Positions 1 through 8,858 of a stretch of DNA of 64,000 nt are shown piece by piece. Numbering within the stretch: the stretch's first letter is position 1; every line of letters begins with the position of its first letter. A model generated the notes under the pieces. That model was not told the DNA's origin. It searched no databases and saw only the letters and a program-made list of their open reading frames with translations. A program made the position numbers and the translations under genes. Location: NCBI RefSeq assembly GCF_008369935.1, contig NZ_VTUZ01000001.1:486925-550924 (forward strand), read 5' to 3'. The DNA comes from Paraburkholderia panacisoli. GTDB taxonomy: Bacteria > Pseudomonadota > Gammaproteobacteria > Burkholderiales > Burkholderiaceae.

Positions 1-2
1 TG

Positions 3-413
3 GTCGTGCTGGAGTTGATCAGCGGCACCTTCTATCTGTTGATGATCGCGCTGGGCTGCGTGGCCGCCGCGCTTGCGCACGTGGCCGGCGCCGCTGCCGA
101 CGTGCAGTTCGCGGTGGCCGCGGTCGTGGCGCTAGCGGCGGTCGTGCTGCTCAGGCGTTCGCGCTTTGGGCGCCGCAAGCGCGAGCGGGCGTCGCGCAAT
201 CCGGACGTCAATCTGGACATTGGTCAGACGCTGACCGTGCCGGCATGGCACGAGCGCCGGGCGCGCGTCAGTTACCGTGGCGCGGCATGGGATGTCGAAC
301 TGGCTGCGGGCGAGCCCGAAGACGCACACCTCTACGAGATTGCGGAGCTGCGCGGCAGTTGTCTCGTCGTCGTGGCGAGCCGGCAGCCGAAAGCCAACGC
401 GAGCGCGGCCTGA
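3..413 (+). CDS. NfeD-like membrane protein, 5' end outside window
   Basis: Partial gene: the frame is already open at the window edge and its start lies upstream. The visible part has two hydrophobic segments (about residues 5-50) followed by a basic linker and a small C-terminal beta-rich domain beginning near ISGTFYLL...DIGQTLTVP, the OB-fold region typical of NfeD proteins. NfeD proteins are usually encoded directly upstream of a band-7/SPFH protein and are thought to work with it at the membrane. That is the arrangement here, with 96 nt to the next start. Function beyond membrane quality or microdomain organisation is not visible. Family assignment is fairly firm from length, topology and neighbour. 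Confidence 0.8.
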   Translation, partial: VVLELISGTFYLLMIALGCVAAALAHVAGAAADVQFAVAAVVALAAVVLLRRSRFGRRKRERASRNPDVNLDIGQTLTVPAWHERRARVSYRGAAWDVELAAGEPEDAHLYEIAELRGSCLVVVASRQPKANASAA

Positions 414-509
414 GCGTACGCGCGCTGGTGTCCGCGTTTGCGCTCGCATTTGATCCGCGTTTTAGTCAATCCGCACAACTATTCGAATCACAAAGACCGG
501 AGGGCAAGT

Positions 510-1442
510 ATGGATTCAACCATCGTCGGGGCAATGCTGCTGATCGTCGTGATCGTGCTGGCGTCGCAGACCATCAAGATCGTGCCGCAGCAGCATGCTT
601 GGGTGCTGGAGCGCCTCGGCCGCTATCACAGCACGCTGACGCCGGGCTTGAGCTTCGCGTTTCCGTTCGTCGACCGGATCGCGTACAAGCACATCCTCAA
701 GGAAATTCCGCTCGAAGTGCCGAGCCAGGTCTGCATCACGCGCGACAACACGCAGTTGCAGGTGGACGGCGTGCTGTACTTCCAGGTCACCGATCCGATG
801 AAGGCGTCTTATGGGTCGAGCAACTTCGTGTTTGCGATCACGCAGTTGTCGCAGACCACGCTGCGCTCGGTGATCGGCAAGCTGGAACTCGACAAGACCT
901 TCGAGGAGCGCGATTTCATCAATCACAGCATCGTATCGTCGCTCGACGAAGCGGCGGCGAACTGGGGCGTGAAGGTGCTGCGTTACGAGATCAAGGACCT
1001 GACGCCGCCGAAGGAGATCCTGCATGCCATGCAGGCACAGATCACCGCCGAGCGCGAGAAGCGCGCGCTGATCGCCGCGTCCGAAGGTCGCAAGCAGGAG
1101 CAGATCAATATCGCGTCGGGTGGCCGCGAAGCGGCGATCCAGAAGTCCGAAGGCGAGCGGCAGGCGGCGATCAATCAGGCACAGGGGCAGGCGTCGGCGA
1201 TTCTCGCGGTGGCCGAAGCCAACTCGCAGGCCATCCAGAAGATCGCGGCGGCCATCCAGTCGAACGGCGGCATGGAGGCGGTGAATCTGAAGGTGGCCGA
1301 ACAATACGTGAACGCGTTCGGCAATCTGGCGAAGCAGGGCACCACGCTGATCGTGCCGGGCAACCTGGCGGATATGAGCTCGATGATCGCATCGGCGCTG
1401 ACGATCGTGAGCAAGGGCAAGGGCGCGGCCGACGCGCGGTAG
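510..1442 (+). CDS. SPFH/band-7 domain protein (paraslipin/stomatin type)
   Basis: A 310-residue membrane-anchored scaffold protein. An N-terminal hydrophobic helix (residues 5-22) is followed by the band-7 domain starting at VPQQHAWVLERLGRY. A long alanine/glutamine-rich coiled coil follows (about 180-260, with AEREKRALIAASEGRKQ), then a hydrophobic C-terminal tail. The start at 510 is chosen because GGAGGG lies 6-10 nt upstream; an in-frame ATG at 438 has no such site and would add residues before the anchor. With nfeD upstream it forms the standard NfeD-SPFH pair. Such proteins oligomerise at the membrane and are linked to protein quality control. The exact role here is inferred from the family. 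Confidence 0.9.
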   Translation: MDSTIVGAMLLIVVIVLASQTIKIVPQQHAWVLERLGRYHSTLTPGLSFAFPFVDRIAYKHILKEIPLEVPSQVCITRDNTQLQVDGVLYFQVTDPMKASYGSSNFVFAITQLSQTTLRSVIGKLELDKTFEERDFINHSIVSSLDEAAANWGVKVLRYEIKDLTPPKEILHAMQAQITAEREKRALIAASEGRKQEQINIASGGREAAIQKSEGERQAAINQAQGQASAILAVAEANSQAIQKIAAAIQSNGGMEAVNLKVAEQYVNAFGNLAKQGTTLIVPGNLADMSSMIASALTIVSKGKGAADAR

Positions 1443-1480
1443 GCGCTGCAGCAGGGGCATTCACCTGCACAAAAACAGAT

Positions 1481-1510
1481 GGCCCGCAGAAGGGTGTGCG
1501 GGCCATTTTT
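1481..1510 (+). terminator. Rho-independent terminator after the SPFH gene
   Basis: GGCCCGCA at 1481-1488 pairs with TGCGGGCC at 1497-1504 across an 8-nt loop, followed by ATTTTT. A run of A residues just before the stem gives a U-run on the other strand, so it may also serve the convergent smpB transcript. Confidence 0.85.
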
Positions 1511-1583
1511 GATTGCGCGCTGGCGGGCGCGGCGGCGATGGGTGATACGTGCCGGGGCAGGCGCCTCGCTGCTCAGGTGTCGC

Positions 1584-2030
1584 TCAGGTCGGCGAGCGCA
1601 TCAAACGCGCTTTCTCGCGGTCCCAATCGCGCTTCTTCTCGGTCTCGCGTTTGTCATGCAACTTCTTGCCCTTGGCAAGGCCGATCTCGCATTTGACGCG
1701 GCCTCCCTTGTAGTGGAAGTTCAGCGGCACGAGCGTGTAGCCGCGCTGCTCGACCTTGCCGATCAGTTTGCTGATCTCTTCGGCATGCAGCAGCAGCTTG
1801 CGCGTGCGCACCGGGTCCGGGTGGATATGGGTCGAAGCTTCGGGCAGCGGGCTGATGTGCGTGCCGATCAGGAACAGTTCGTTATTGCGGATCACCACAT
1901 AACCTTCCTTGATCTGGCCGCGCCCGGCGCGCAGCGCCTTGACCTCCCATCCTTCGAGCACGAGCCCCGCTTCGTAGCGTTCTTCGACCGAGTAGTCGTA
2001 GAAGGCTTTTCTGTTGTCGATAATGCTCAT
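1584..2030 (-). CDS. smpB: SsrA-binding protein SmpB
   Basis: SmpB binds tmRNA (SsrA) and carries it into stalled ribosomes, so that truncated proteins are tagged and the ribosomes rescued. The 148 residues match the family's usual length. Recognisable parts are the N-terminal [20 protein letters not shown] segment, the central [12 protein letters not shown], and the basic C-terminal tail [19 protein letters not shown] that enters the mRNA channel. It is transcribed toward the SPFH gene, with the shared terminator between them. It is divergent from ratA with about 100 nt between the starts, the conserved betaproteobacterial arrangement. Nothing unusual is seen. Confidence 0.97.
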   Translation of the reverse strand: MSIIDNRKAFYDYSVEERYEAGLVLEGWEVKALRAGRGQIKEGYVVIRNNELFLIGTHISPLPEASTHIHPDPVRTRKLLLHAEEISKLIGKVEQRGYTLVPLNFHYKGGRVKCEIGLAKGKKLHDKRETEKKRDWDREKARLMRSPT

Positions 2031-2130
2031 GAATGGAAAGTGCCCAACTCGTTTAAAATCACGATTTTAGCAAAGCGGGGCAAGGAAAGCCCGCGGCGCT
2101 TGTCCACCCTTGCCACGTGCTGTTCAATTT

Positions 2131-2568
2131 ATGGCGGATGTCCAGAAAACCGTGTTGATCCGCCATTCGGCGGAACAGATGTTCGACCTCGTCACCGACG
2201 TCGCCGATTACCCCAACTTCCTGCCTTGGTGCGGGGGAGTCGAAATTCGTCACCGGGACGATACCAGCATGGAGGCGAAGATCGACATCAACTTCAAGGG
2301 CATCAAGCAGCATTTCGCCACGCGCAACAGCATGGAGCGTCCGACGCGCATCGACATGGAATTCGCGGACGGCCCGTTTCGCAAGTTCACCGGCTTCTGG
2401 CGCTTCACGCCGTTGCGCGCGGATGCCTGCAAGATCGAATTCGCGCTGCACTATGAATTCACCAACATCATCCTCGAAAAGATCATTGGGCCGGTGTTCA
2501 ATCACATCGCCAATACGTTCGTCGAATCTTTCGTGAAGCGCGCCGATCAGCGCTACGGTAAGGCATGA
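2131..2568 (+). CDS. ratA: RatA / Coq10-like START-domain protein
   Basis: A 145-residue SRPBCC/START-fold protein. The opening DVQKTVLIRHSAEQMFDLV and the motif YPNFLPWCGG are diagnostic of the COG2867 family. Members have been described as the RatA ribosome-association toxin in E. coli and as Coq10-like ubiquinone-binding proteins elsewhere; the sequence cannot decide between these. The ATG at 2131 is chosen because homology begins there; an upstream in-frame start would add seven unconserved residues. Its stop overlaps the start of rnfH by four bases (ATGA), indicating translational coupling. It is divergent from smpB, as commonly seen in Burkholderiales. Confidence 0.9.
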   Translation: MADVQKTVLIRHSAEQMFDLVTDVADYPNFLPWCGGVEIRHRDDTSMEAKIDINFKGIKQHFATRNSMERPTRIDMEFADGPFRKFTGFWRFTPLRADACKIEFALHYEFTNIILEKIIGPVFNHIANTFVESFVKRADQRYGKA

Positions 2569-2897
2569 GCGCGCGCCTGTCGATCGAAGTCTGCTACGCG
2601 GCGCCTGAAGGGCAGACGCTGATCGCCGTGGAGTTGCCCGAGGGCGCCACGCTGCAACAGGCGCTCGACGCGAGCGGCATCCTGCAGCGCTATCCGCAGA
2701 TCGATCTCGCCGCGCAGAAGGTGGGGGTGTTCGGCAAGCTCAAGCCGCTCGACGCGGTGCTGGCCGACCACGACCGCGTCGAGATTTACCGGCCGCTGCT
2801 GGTGGACCCGAAGCTGTCGCGTCAACGCCGGGTGGAGAAGACCCGCAAAGCGGGGTCGATAGAAGGGCGCCGGTGGCAGAATCGGGATTCGCGGTAG
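2565..2897 (+). CDS. rnfH: RnfH family ubiquitin-like protein
   Basis: A 110-residue protein with the beta-grasp RnfH fold. IEVCYAAPEGQTLIAVELPEG opens the domain, KVGVFGKLKPLDAVLADHDRVEIYRPLL is the highly conserved centre, and a basic tail (RQRRVEKTRKAG) follows. The family is genetically linked to RatA, and sometimes to Rnf electron transport, but its biochemical role is unsettled. It overlaps the ratA stop by four bases, so the two are co-translated. A short GC-rich hairpin with stem GGCGCC at 2932-2949 lies 35 nt past the stop and may end the transcript, though its T-run is poor. Confidence 0.9.
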   Translation: MSARLSIEVCYAAPEGQTLIAVELPEGATLQQALDASGILQRYPQIDLAAQKVGVFGKLKPLDAVLADHDRVEIYRPLLVDPKLSRQRRVEKTRKAGSIEGRRWQNRDSR

Positions 2898-3143
2898 GCG
2901 GGGGCGCGGTAGCGAGGATTGGGGCTAAATGGGCGCCTTGCGGGGCGCCTCGTTTGCGCAAACCGCTCTGAACCGGGGCGCTGGACGCGTTGCATCAGTG
3001 ATGGTCGAACGTGGCATGAAGGAGCGATGCGAACGCCACGCTGGCCGCACGTCGCGTCATCCCGCCAATATGCCGAAAACCGTGCGTTGCCGGTCACGGA
3101 GCGCGACGATAGCGCAACGTCGCGCGCCTTCCCGCAGTCCATC

Positions 3144-4121
3144 TCAAGGCGCCGAAGCCTGCGCCTTTTCCTTGATAGGCCCAACTTCCGCCGAATCATC
3201 GTCCGCATGCTGGCGCACCGACCAGCACACGCCGGCCACCAGCAGCAGGATCGCCGCCAGCTCCAGCGGACGCGGCATGCGCTGGTCGTAGATGAACGCG
3301 TAGAGCAGCGCGAAGAGCGTTTCGAACACGATCATCTGGCCGGACAGCGTCAGCGGCAGCCGTTTCGATGCGGCATTCCACAGTCCGTTGCCGAGCCACG
3401 ACGCACCGATCGCGAGGCCCAGGTTCAGCATCCAGAACGTGTGCCAGCGCGTGTCGGCAAGCTCGCCTTGCGGACCGCCCGACGGCAGCACCGCGATCAC
3501 AAGCCACAGCGCCGCGCCGAGCGCACCCGTCACCACGCCCCACAGCACGGACCACTCGTTGCCGCTGAAATGCGTCTGACGCTGCAGGTAGCGCGCGTTT
3601 TCGACGGCGAACCACGTCCAGCAGCCCAGCGCGCCGACCGCGCAGGCGACCCCGAGCAGCTTGGTGGCGACGCTCACCGGCGTGCTGCCGGCCACGGTGA
3701 ACACGTCGATATTGATGCAGACGATGCCCGCCATCACCACCGTGAGCGGCCATGCGAGGCGGGCGAGCGGCACTGCGCCATGATCGCGCCGGCCGAGCAG
3801 CGTCACCGTGACCGGCAGCACGCCGACGATCAGCGACGCCGGCGCAATGCCAATCAGATGGACGGACGCCGTCAGCAGCAGGTAGTAGATGAGGTTGCCG
3901 GCCAGCGCCAGCTTGACGAGCGCGCCGAGATCCTCGCGCGTCAGGCGTTTGACGAGCGAGCGCGCCATCGGCAGCGCGGCGGCCAGCGAGACGATGCCGT
4001 ACATCGTATAGCGGCCGGCGCTCAGCAGCAGCGGCGAAAAGTCGGGCAGCACGCGCGGCACCAGAAACACCATGCCCCATAAGGCCCCGGCCATCACTCC
4101 ATATGCCACACCGCGCTGCAT
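3144..4121 (-). CDS. DMT (EamA) family transporter
   Basis: A 325-residue integral membrane protein of the drug/metabolite transporter type. It has about ten hydrophobic helices and begins QRGVAYGVMAGALWGMVFL, the usual first EamA helix. EamA carriers export amino acids or small metabolites; the substrate cannot be read from sequence. The start at 4121 is preferred because an open frame extending 58 codons upstream is arginine-rich and lacks family similarity. The gene is convergent with rnfH and divergent from guaB, with about 390 nt between starts. No operon partner is seen. Confidence 0.85.
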   Translation of the reverse strand: MQRGVAYGVMAGALWGMVFLVPRVLPDFSPLLLSAGRYTMYGIVSLAAALPMARSLVKRLTREDLGALVKLALAGNLIYYLLLTASVHLIGIAPASLIVGVLPVTVTLLGRRDHGAVPLARLAWPLTVVMAGIVCINIDVFTVAGSTPVSVATKLLGVACAVGALGCWTWFAVENARYLQRQTHFSGNEWSVLWGVVTGALGAALWLVIAVLPSGGPQGELADTRWHTFWMLNLGLAIGASWLGNGLWNAASKRLPLTLSGQMIVFETLFALLYAFIYDQRMPRPLELAAILLLVAGVCWSVRQHADDDSAEVGPIKEKAQASAP

Positions 4122-4457
4122 CGACTGCCCCTGCAAATAACTCGAATGGGCCGGAGAATAGCCGGTCGGTGGGCTGCGCGTCTTGTTCGATTCTGCATTC
4201 GAGCGGATTTTGAGCGGTTTCGTCCGTGCTGCTCCGCGTTTTCCGTCGCGCCGCAGGCCCATGGCGACGCCCGCGCGACGCGGCAGCCGCTCCATCTGTC
4301 AGCCTGAAAGGCGAACGCAGGGGCGCTGCCACCGCGCGGGTTGCCCCTGATCGCGCAAACGAAACCCGATCGAACCCGAGGCGAACAGCCAAGCGAAATC
4401 GGCAGGCCGGAAGTCGCGAGAAAATCGCCCGAAATTCGCTAAGCTGCTGTTCGCGCA

Positions 4458-4486
4458 GTGAAAACCGGGGAGGTATCGCGTATAAT
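4458..4486 (+). promoter_or_regulatory. guaB sigma-70-type promoter
   Basis: A consensus -10 box TATAAT (4481-4486) is preceded by GTGAAA (4458-4463) at 17-nt spacing. The -10 box lies 27 nt before the guaB start, so the leader is short. Confidence 0.7.
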
Positions 4487-4512
4487 TCGCTTTTGCGCCT
4501 ATAGGATTTGCC

Positions 4513-5973
4513 ATGCGTCTGATCCAAACAGCACTCACGTTCGATGACGTGCTCCTCGTCCCGGCCTTCTCCGATGTTCTGCCGCGCGACACCAGCCTCA
4601 AGACCCGGCTGACCCGCAACATCTCCCTGAATATGCCGCTCGTGTCCGCCGCGATGGACACCGTCACCGAAGCACGCCTCGCGATCGCGATGGCGCAAAT
4701 GGGTGGCGTGGGCATCATCCACAAGAACCTCACGCCGGCCGAGCAGGCGCGTGAAGTCGCCAAAGTCAAGCGTTTCGAGTCGGGCGTCGTGCGCGATCCG
4801 ATCACTATTCCGCCGCAGATGAAAGTGCGCGACGTGATCGCGTTGTCGCAGCAGCATGGCATTTCGGGCTTCCCGGTCGTCGAAGGCGCGCAGCTGATCG
4901 GTATCGTCACGAACCGCGACCTGCGTTTCGAAGAGCGTCTCGATGAGCCGGTGCGCACGATCATGACGCCGCGCGAGCGCCTCGTCACCGTCAAGGAAGG
5001 CACGCCGCTCGCCGAAGCGAAGGCGCTGATGCACAGTCACCGCCTGGAGCGCGTGCTGGTCATCAACGACGCGTTCGAACTGCGCGGCCTGATGACCGTC
5101 AAGGACATCACCAAACAAACTGAACACCCGGACGCCTGTAAAGACGAACACGGCAAGCTGCGCGCGGGCGCCGCGGTCGGCGTCGGCGAGGACAACGTAG
5201 AACGCGTGGAACTGCTGGTGCAGGCGGGCGTCGACGTGATCGTCGTCGATACCGCGCACGGCCACAGCAAGGGCGTGCTCGAACGCGTCAAGTGGGTCAA
5301 GCAGAACTTCCCGCACGTCGAAGTGATCGGCGGCAACATCGCCACCGCGGCGGCCGCGAAGGCGCTCGTCGAGTACGGCGCGGACGGCGTGAAGGTCGGT
5401 ATCGGCCCGGGCTCGATCTGCACCACGCGGATCGTCGCCGGCGTGGGCGTGCCGCAAGTCACCGCGATCTCCAACGTGTCCGAAGCGCTCAAGGGTACCG
5501 GCGTGCCGGTGATCGCCGACGGCGGCGTGCGCTTCTCGGGCGACGTCAGCAAGGCGCTGGCAGCGGGCGCGAACGCTGTGATGATGGGCAGCATGTTCGC
5601 CGGCACCGAAGAAGCACCGGGCGACGTGTTCCTGTATCAGGGCCGTCAGTACAAGTCGTACCGCGGCATGGGTTCGGTCGGTGCGATGAAGGACGGCGCG
5701 GCAGACCGCTACTTCCAGGACAACTCCGCGAACATCGACAAGCTGGTGCCGGAAGGTATCGAAGGCCGCGTCGCCTACAAGGGCTCGGTCAATGCGATCC
5801 TGTTCCAGCTGATCGGTGGCGTGCGCGCCAGCATGGGTTACTGCGGCTGCCGCACGATCTCCGAGATGAACGACAAGGCCGAATTCGTGCAGATCACCGG
5901 CGCGGGCCTGCGCGAGTCGCATGTGCATGATGTGCAAATCACCAAGGAAGCGCCCAACTACCACGTGGACTAA
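4513..5973 (+). CDS. guaB: Inosine-5'-monophosphate dehydrogenase
   Basis: GuaB oxidises IMP to XMP with NAD+, the committed step to GMP. The 486 residues match the bacterial enzyme. The barrel begins [20 protein letters not shown], a CBS pair sits at about residues 90-200, and the catalytic loop is GPGSICTTR with its cysteine. The flap arginine-tyrosine region and [12 protein letters not shown] follow. It is first in a guaB-membrane protein-guaA arrangement, so both GMP-forming steps lie together. A clear promoter precedes it, and all catalytic landmarks are intact. Confidence 0.98.
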   Translation: MRLIQTALTFDDVLLVPAFSDVLPRDTSLKTRLTRNISLNMPLVSAAMDTVTEARLAIAMAQMGGVGIIHKNLTPAEQAREVAKVKRFESGVVRDPITIPPQMKVRDVIALSQQHGISGFPVVEGAQLIGIVTNRDLRFEERLDEPVRTIMTPRERLVTVKEGTPLAEAKALMHSHRLERVLVINDAFELRGLMTVKDITKQTEHPDACKDEHGKLRAGAAVGVGEDNVERVELLVQAGVDVIVVDTAHGHSKGVLERVKWVKQNFPHVEVIGGNIATAAAAKALVEYGADGVKVGIGPGSICTTRIVAGVGVPQVTAISNVSEALKGTGVPVIADGGVRFSGDVSKALAAGANAVMMGSMFAGTEEAPGDVFLYQGRQYKSYRGMGSVGAMKDGAADRYFQDNSANIDKLVPEGIEGRVAYKGSVNAILFQLIGGVRASMGYCGCRTISEMNDKAEFVQITGAGLRESHVHDVQITKEAPNYHVD

Positions 5974-5979
5974 ACGCCA

Positions 5980-6726
5980 ATGAAGCCACTGCTGCGCGTT
6001 GTACTCATCCTCGATGCCTTGTTGTTGCTTGCGTTCGGCCTGTTGTTCCTGCTGACGCCCTGGACTTCGTTGTACGACGCGCTGCAGTTGGTGCAGACCC
6101 AGCCGGCTCTGGTCGGGCAGGGGTTTGGCGTGGCGCTGATCGGGCTCGCGTGGCTGGCCTTGCACGCGTCGTTCGACGGGGCGCTGACGTCGACGGTTGC
6201 CAAGGTCGTCGGTCACGTGAACTGGCTGACCGGCGTGCTGATGCTGGTCTGGCTGCTCGGTCTGCATACGCCGTCGCTGACTGGTTTCGGGCAGATCGTC
6301 GCGGTGCTGGCCGGCGTGGCGTTGGTGCTGATCGGTCTCGGCGGGGTGCGTTTGGCCGGCGCGGTGCGGCGGCGCGAGAAGGGGATCGTGGTCAAGTCCT
6401 CTGCCAGCCGGGCTGAAAAGCAGGCTGGCAAAGAAGCCGCCAGGCGGCGCGAGGCTGAGCGTGAAACCGCGCAGGAGCCGCGCGTCACAGCGGGCTTTCC
6501 GGTCTATCGCGCCGAGCCGGTGGTCGAACCCGTCGTGCCGGCTACCCGGCCTGTCAATCCTGCTGGACCGGTTAGCCCCGTGAGCCCCGCATCGGCGGCG
6601 TCGAGTTATCCGGTGCATCCGGTGGTCGACGAAGCCGGCCTGACGGAGTCCGAACGCGCTGCCCGGGCAGCGCGCAACGCCGCCGCCGACGCGCCAGGCG
6701 CGCCCCGGCCTCCGGCTCATGGCTGA
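5980..6726 (+). CDS. Membrane protein of unknown function between guaB and guaA
   Basis: A 248-residue protein with four predicted hydrophobic helices in the first 130 residues (LLRVVLILDALLLLAFGLLF and three more). A charged, then proline/valine-rich, probably disordered cytoplasmic tail follows (VVEPVVPATRPVNPAGPV...). It starts 7 nt after the guaB stop, so it is almost certainly cotranscribed. I know no function for this family; its place in the gua operon of Burkholderiales is conserved in my recollection but was not checked here. The tail is low-complexity and explains long meaningless open frames on the opposite strand. Confidence 0.75.
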   Translation: MKPLLRVVLILDALLLLAFGLLFLLTPWTSLYDALQLVQTQPALVGQGFGVALIGLAWLALHASFDGALTSTVAKVVGHVNWLTGVLMLVWLLGLHTPSLTGFGQIVAVLAGVALVLIGLGGVRLAGAVRRREKGIVVKSSASRAEKQAGKEAARRREAERETAQEPRVTAGFPVYRAEPVVEPVVPATRPVNPAGPVSPVSPASAASSYPVHPVVDEAGLTESERAARAARNAAADAPGAPRPPAHG

Positions 6727-6941
6727 GGCGCTGCGCGCCACGCCGTCCGCCGAAGCTACCGGAGTTCGTTCGCGCTTTCGTTCGCGCGCATCGCAGGCAG
6801 GTAGCTGCGGCGCGGGATGCGCCAGTACGCTTCATCGTGATGTTGCATGTCCGATCGTTCCCACGTGGACCGCTTTGAATTCAACGCCGCGCTTTGTGCG
6901 CGGCATTCCGTATCCGCTCACTTTTGACTCCGTCCGCTGCC

Positions 6942-8525
6942 ATGCATGACAAGATCCTGATCCTCGACTTCGGTTCGCAAGTCACCCAACTGATTGCACG
7001 TCGCGTTCGCGAAGCCAACGTGTATTCGGAAATTCATCCATACGACGTCGATGCGTCGTTCATTCGCGACTTCGCGCCGAAGGGCGTGATCCTCTCCGGC
7101 GGACCGAGCTCGGTCACCGAAACGGATACGCCGCGCGTGCCGCAAGCGGTGTTCGAACTCGGCGTGCCGGTGCTCGGCATCTGCTACGGCATGCAGGCCA
7201 TGGCCGAACAACTGGGCGGCAAGGTGGACATCGGCCATCTGCGCGAATTCGGTTATGCCGAAGTGCGCGCGCGCAACCATACGAGCCTGCTCGAAGGCAT
7301 CAGCGATTTCACCACGCCCGAAGGCCACGGCATGCTGAAGGTGTGGATGAGCCATGGCGACAAGGTGCTGGAAATGCCGCCGGGTTTCGCGCTGATGGCC
7401 TCGACGGAGTCGTGCCCGATCGCGGCGATGGCCGACGAAAAGCGTCACTTCTACGGTCTGCAATGGCACCCGGAAGTCACCCACACGGTGCAGGGCCGCG
7501 CGATGCTCGAGCGCTTCGTGCTGAAGATTTGCAGCGCGCAGCCCGACTGGGAAATGGGCAACTATATCGACGAAGCCGTCGCGAAGATTCGCGAGCAGGT
7601 GGGTAACGAGCACGTGATTCTGGGGCTGTCGGGCGGCGTGGATTCGTCGGTGGCGGCGGCGCTGCTGCATCGCGCGATCGGCGATCAGCTGACCTGCGTG
7701 TTCGTCGATCACGGTCTGCTGCGCCTGAACGAAGCCGAGCAGGTGATGGCAACCTTCGCCGACCACCTCGGCGTGAAGGTGATTCACGTCGACGCGAGTG
7801 ACGTGTTCCTGAGCAAGCTGGCCGGCGTGACCGATCCTGAAGCGAAGCGCAAGATCATCGGCGCGGAATTCGTCGAAGTGTTCCAGACGGAAGCCGGCAA
7901 GCTGACCGACGCGAAGTGGCTGGCGCAAGGCACGATCTATCCGGACGTGATCGAATCGGCCGGCAAGGGCAAGAAGGCCGCGCAGACCATCAAGAGCCAC
8001 CACAACGTGGGTGGCCTGCCCGAGACGCTGAATCTGAAGCTGCTCGAACCGCTGCGCGAACTGTTCAAGGACGAAGTGCGCGAACTCGGCGTGAAGCTCG
8101 GTTTGCCGCCGGCAATGGTGTATCGCCATCCGTTCCCCGGCCCGGGTCTGGGTGTGCGGATTCTTGGCGAAGTGAAGCGCGATTTCGCGGACCTGCTGCG
8201 CCGCGCGGACGCGATTTTCATCGAGACGCTGCGTACTTTCATCGACAAGGAAACCGGCAAATCGTGGTACGACCTGACGAGCCAGGCGTTCGCGGTGTTC
8301 CTGCCGGTGAAGAGCGTCGGCGTGATGGGTGACGGCCGGACCTACGAATACGTCGTCGCGCTGCGAGCGGTGCAGACGCTGGATTTCATGACCGCGCATT
8401 GGGCGCATCTGCCGCATGATTTGCTGGGGCATGTGTCGAACCGGATCATCAACGAAGTGCGCGGGATCAACCGGGTCGTGTACGACATTTCGGGCAAGCC
8501 GCCGGCGACGATCGAGTGGGAGTGA
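6942..8525 (+). CDS. guaA: GMP synthase (glutamine-hydrolysing)
   Basis: GuaA aminates XMP to GMP using glutamine and ATP. The 527 residues hold an N-terminal class I amidotransferase domain, with nucleophile in GICYGMQ and the His-Glu pair in WHPEVTHT. Next comes an ATP-pyrophosphatase domain with the loop LSGGVDSSV, then the C-terminal dimerisation domain ending KPPATIEWE. The ATG at 6942 gives the conserved [13 protein letters not shown] start; an in-frame ATG 48 nt upstream adds unconserved residues. The last 12 bases including the stop resemble the attachment core used by guaA-specific integrases. The gene is intact because the core restores its own stop codon. Confidence 0.98.
   Translation: MHDKILILDFGSQVTQLIARRVREANVYSEIHPYDVDASFIRDFAPKGVILSGGPSSVTETDTPRVPQAVFELGVPVLGICYGMQAMAEQLGGKVDIGHLREFGYAEVRARNHTSLLEGISDFTTPEGHGMLKVWMSHGDKVLEMPPGFALMASTESCPIAAMADEKRHFYGLQWHPEVTHTVQGRAMLERFVLKICSAQPDWEMGNYIDEAVAKIREQVGNEHVILGLSGGVDSSVAAALLHRAIGDQLTCVFVDHGLLRLNEAEQVMATFADHLGVKVIHVDASDVFLSKLAGVTDPEAKRKIIGAEFVEVFQTEAGKLTDAKWLAQGTIYPDVIESAGKGKKAAQTIKSHHNVGGLPETLNLKLLEPLRELFKDEVRELGVKLGLPPAMVYRHPFPGPGLGVRILGEVKRDFADLLRRADAIFIETLRTFIDKETGKSWYDLTSQAFAVFLPVKSVGVMGDGRTYEYVVALRAVQTLDFMTAHWAHLPHDLLGHVSNRIINEVRGINRVVYDISGKPPATIEWE
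8514..8525 (+). other. Putative attL core at the guaA 3' end
   Basis: GAGTGGGAGTGA forms the last codons of guaA. A copy with one change (GAGTGGGAGTAA) lies at 53173-53184. Islands that integrate at guaA are known to leave 12-bp repeats of this kind. An integrase relic begins 270 nt downstream, as expected for attL. Confidence 0.7.
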
Positions 8526-8528
8526 CGG

Positions 8529-8570
8529 GGACTATCGGAGACTATCGGCTGCTATCGGGGACGATCGGGA
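8529..8570 (+). repeat. Short tandem CTATCGG repeats next to attL
   Basis: Four imperfect copies of (G/C)(A/T)CTATCGG occur back to back directly after the guaA stop (ACTATCGG, ACTATCGG, GCTATCGG, ACGATCGG). They lie inside the island edge, before the terminator. Confidence 0.6.
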
Positions 8571-8579
8571 AAGCCAGCG

Positions 8580-8613
8580 AACGCCGCGCCCAGCGGGGCG
8601 TTTGCTCGTTTTT
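8580..8613 (+). terminator. Terminator downstream of guaA
   Basis: AACGCC pairs with GGCGTT across a GC-rich, partly paired interior, followed by TTTGCTCGTTTTT. It lies inside the island edge, so guaA may now use an island-supplied terminator. Confidence 0.65.
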
Positions 8614-8649
8614 GGGATTCGCCATCTATCGGCTGCAGCCGCCAATTTT

Positions 8650-8791
8650 TGACGGTATTTCAAATAGCGCATTCGTTAGGAGATTCTCATACCGTCAGAT
8701 GCTCGAGCGTGCCCGACGGTATTTTTTTCGCTGAAATCCTTGCCGGGCGGGCGCTGCACGGTTCTGTTGACGGTATCAAGTTTGACGGTAT
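8650..8791 (+). repeat. TGACGGTAT repeats, left array (putative integrase arm sites)
   Basis: Five copies of a 9-bp motif: TGACGGTAT at 8650, 8768 and 8783, CGACGGTAT at 8714, and an inverted copy at 8689. They sit between the attL core and the integrase start. The same motif recurs near the right core. Arm-type binding sites of a tyrosine integrase are the simplest explanation. Confidence 0.6.
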
Positions 8792-8858
8792 ACGCAAAGG
8801 CAAAAGTAGCGCTTACACCCGTGCTGACCGAGACGAAGCTCTGGAACCTTAAGAGCTC

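Noticed and set aside
3196..6741. A 1181-codon open frame on the minus strand opposite guaB and its neighbour
   Set aside because: It is an artefact of high GC: His/Arg/Ala-rich, no domain, and it covers real genes on both strands.
6918..8432. A 504-codon minus-strand open frame opposite guaA
   Set aside because: Shadow of guaA; composition is typical of GC-driven antisense frames.
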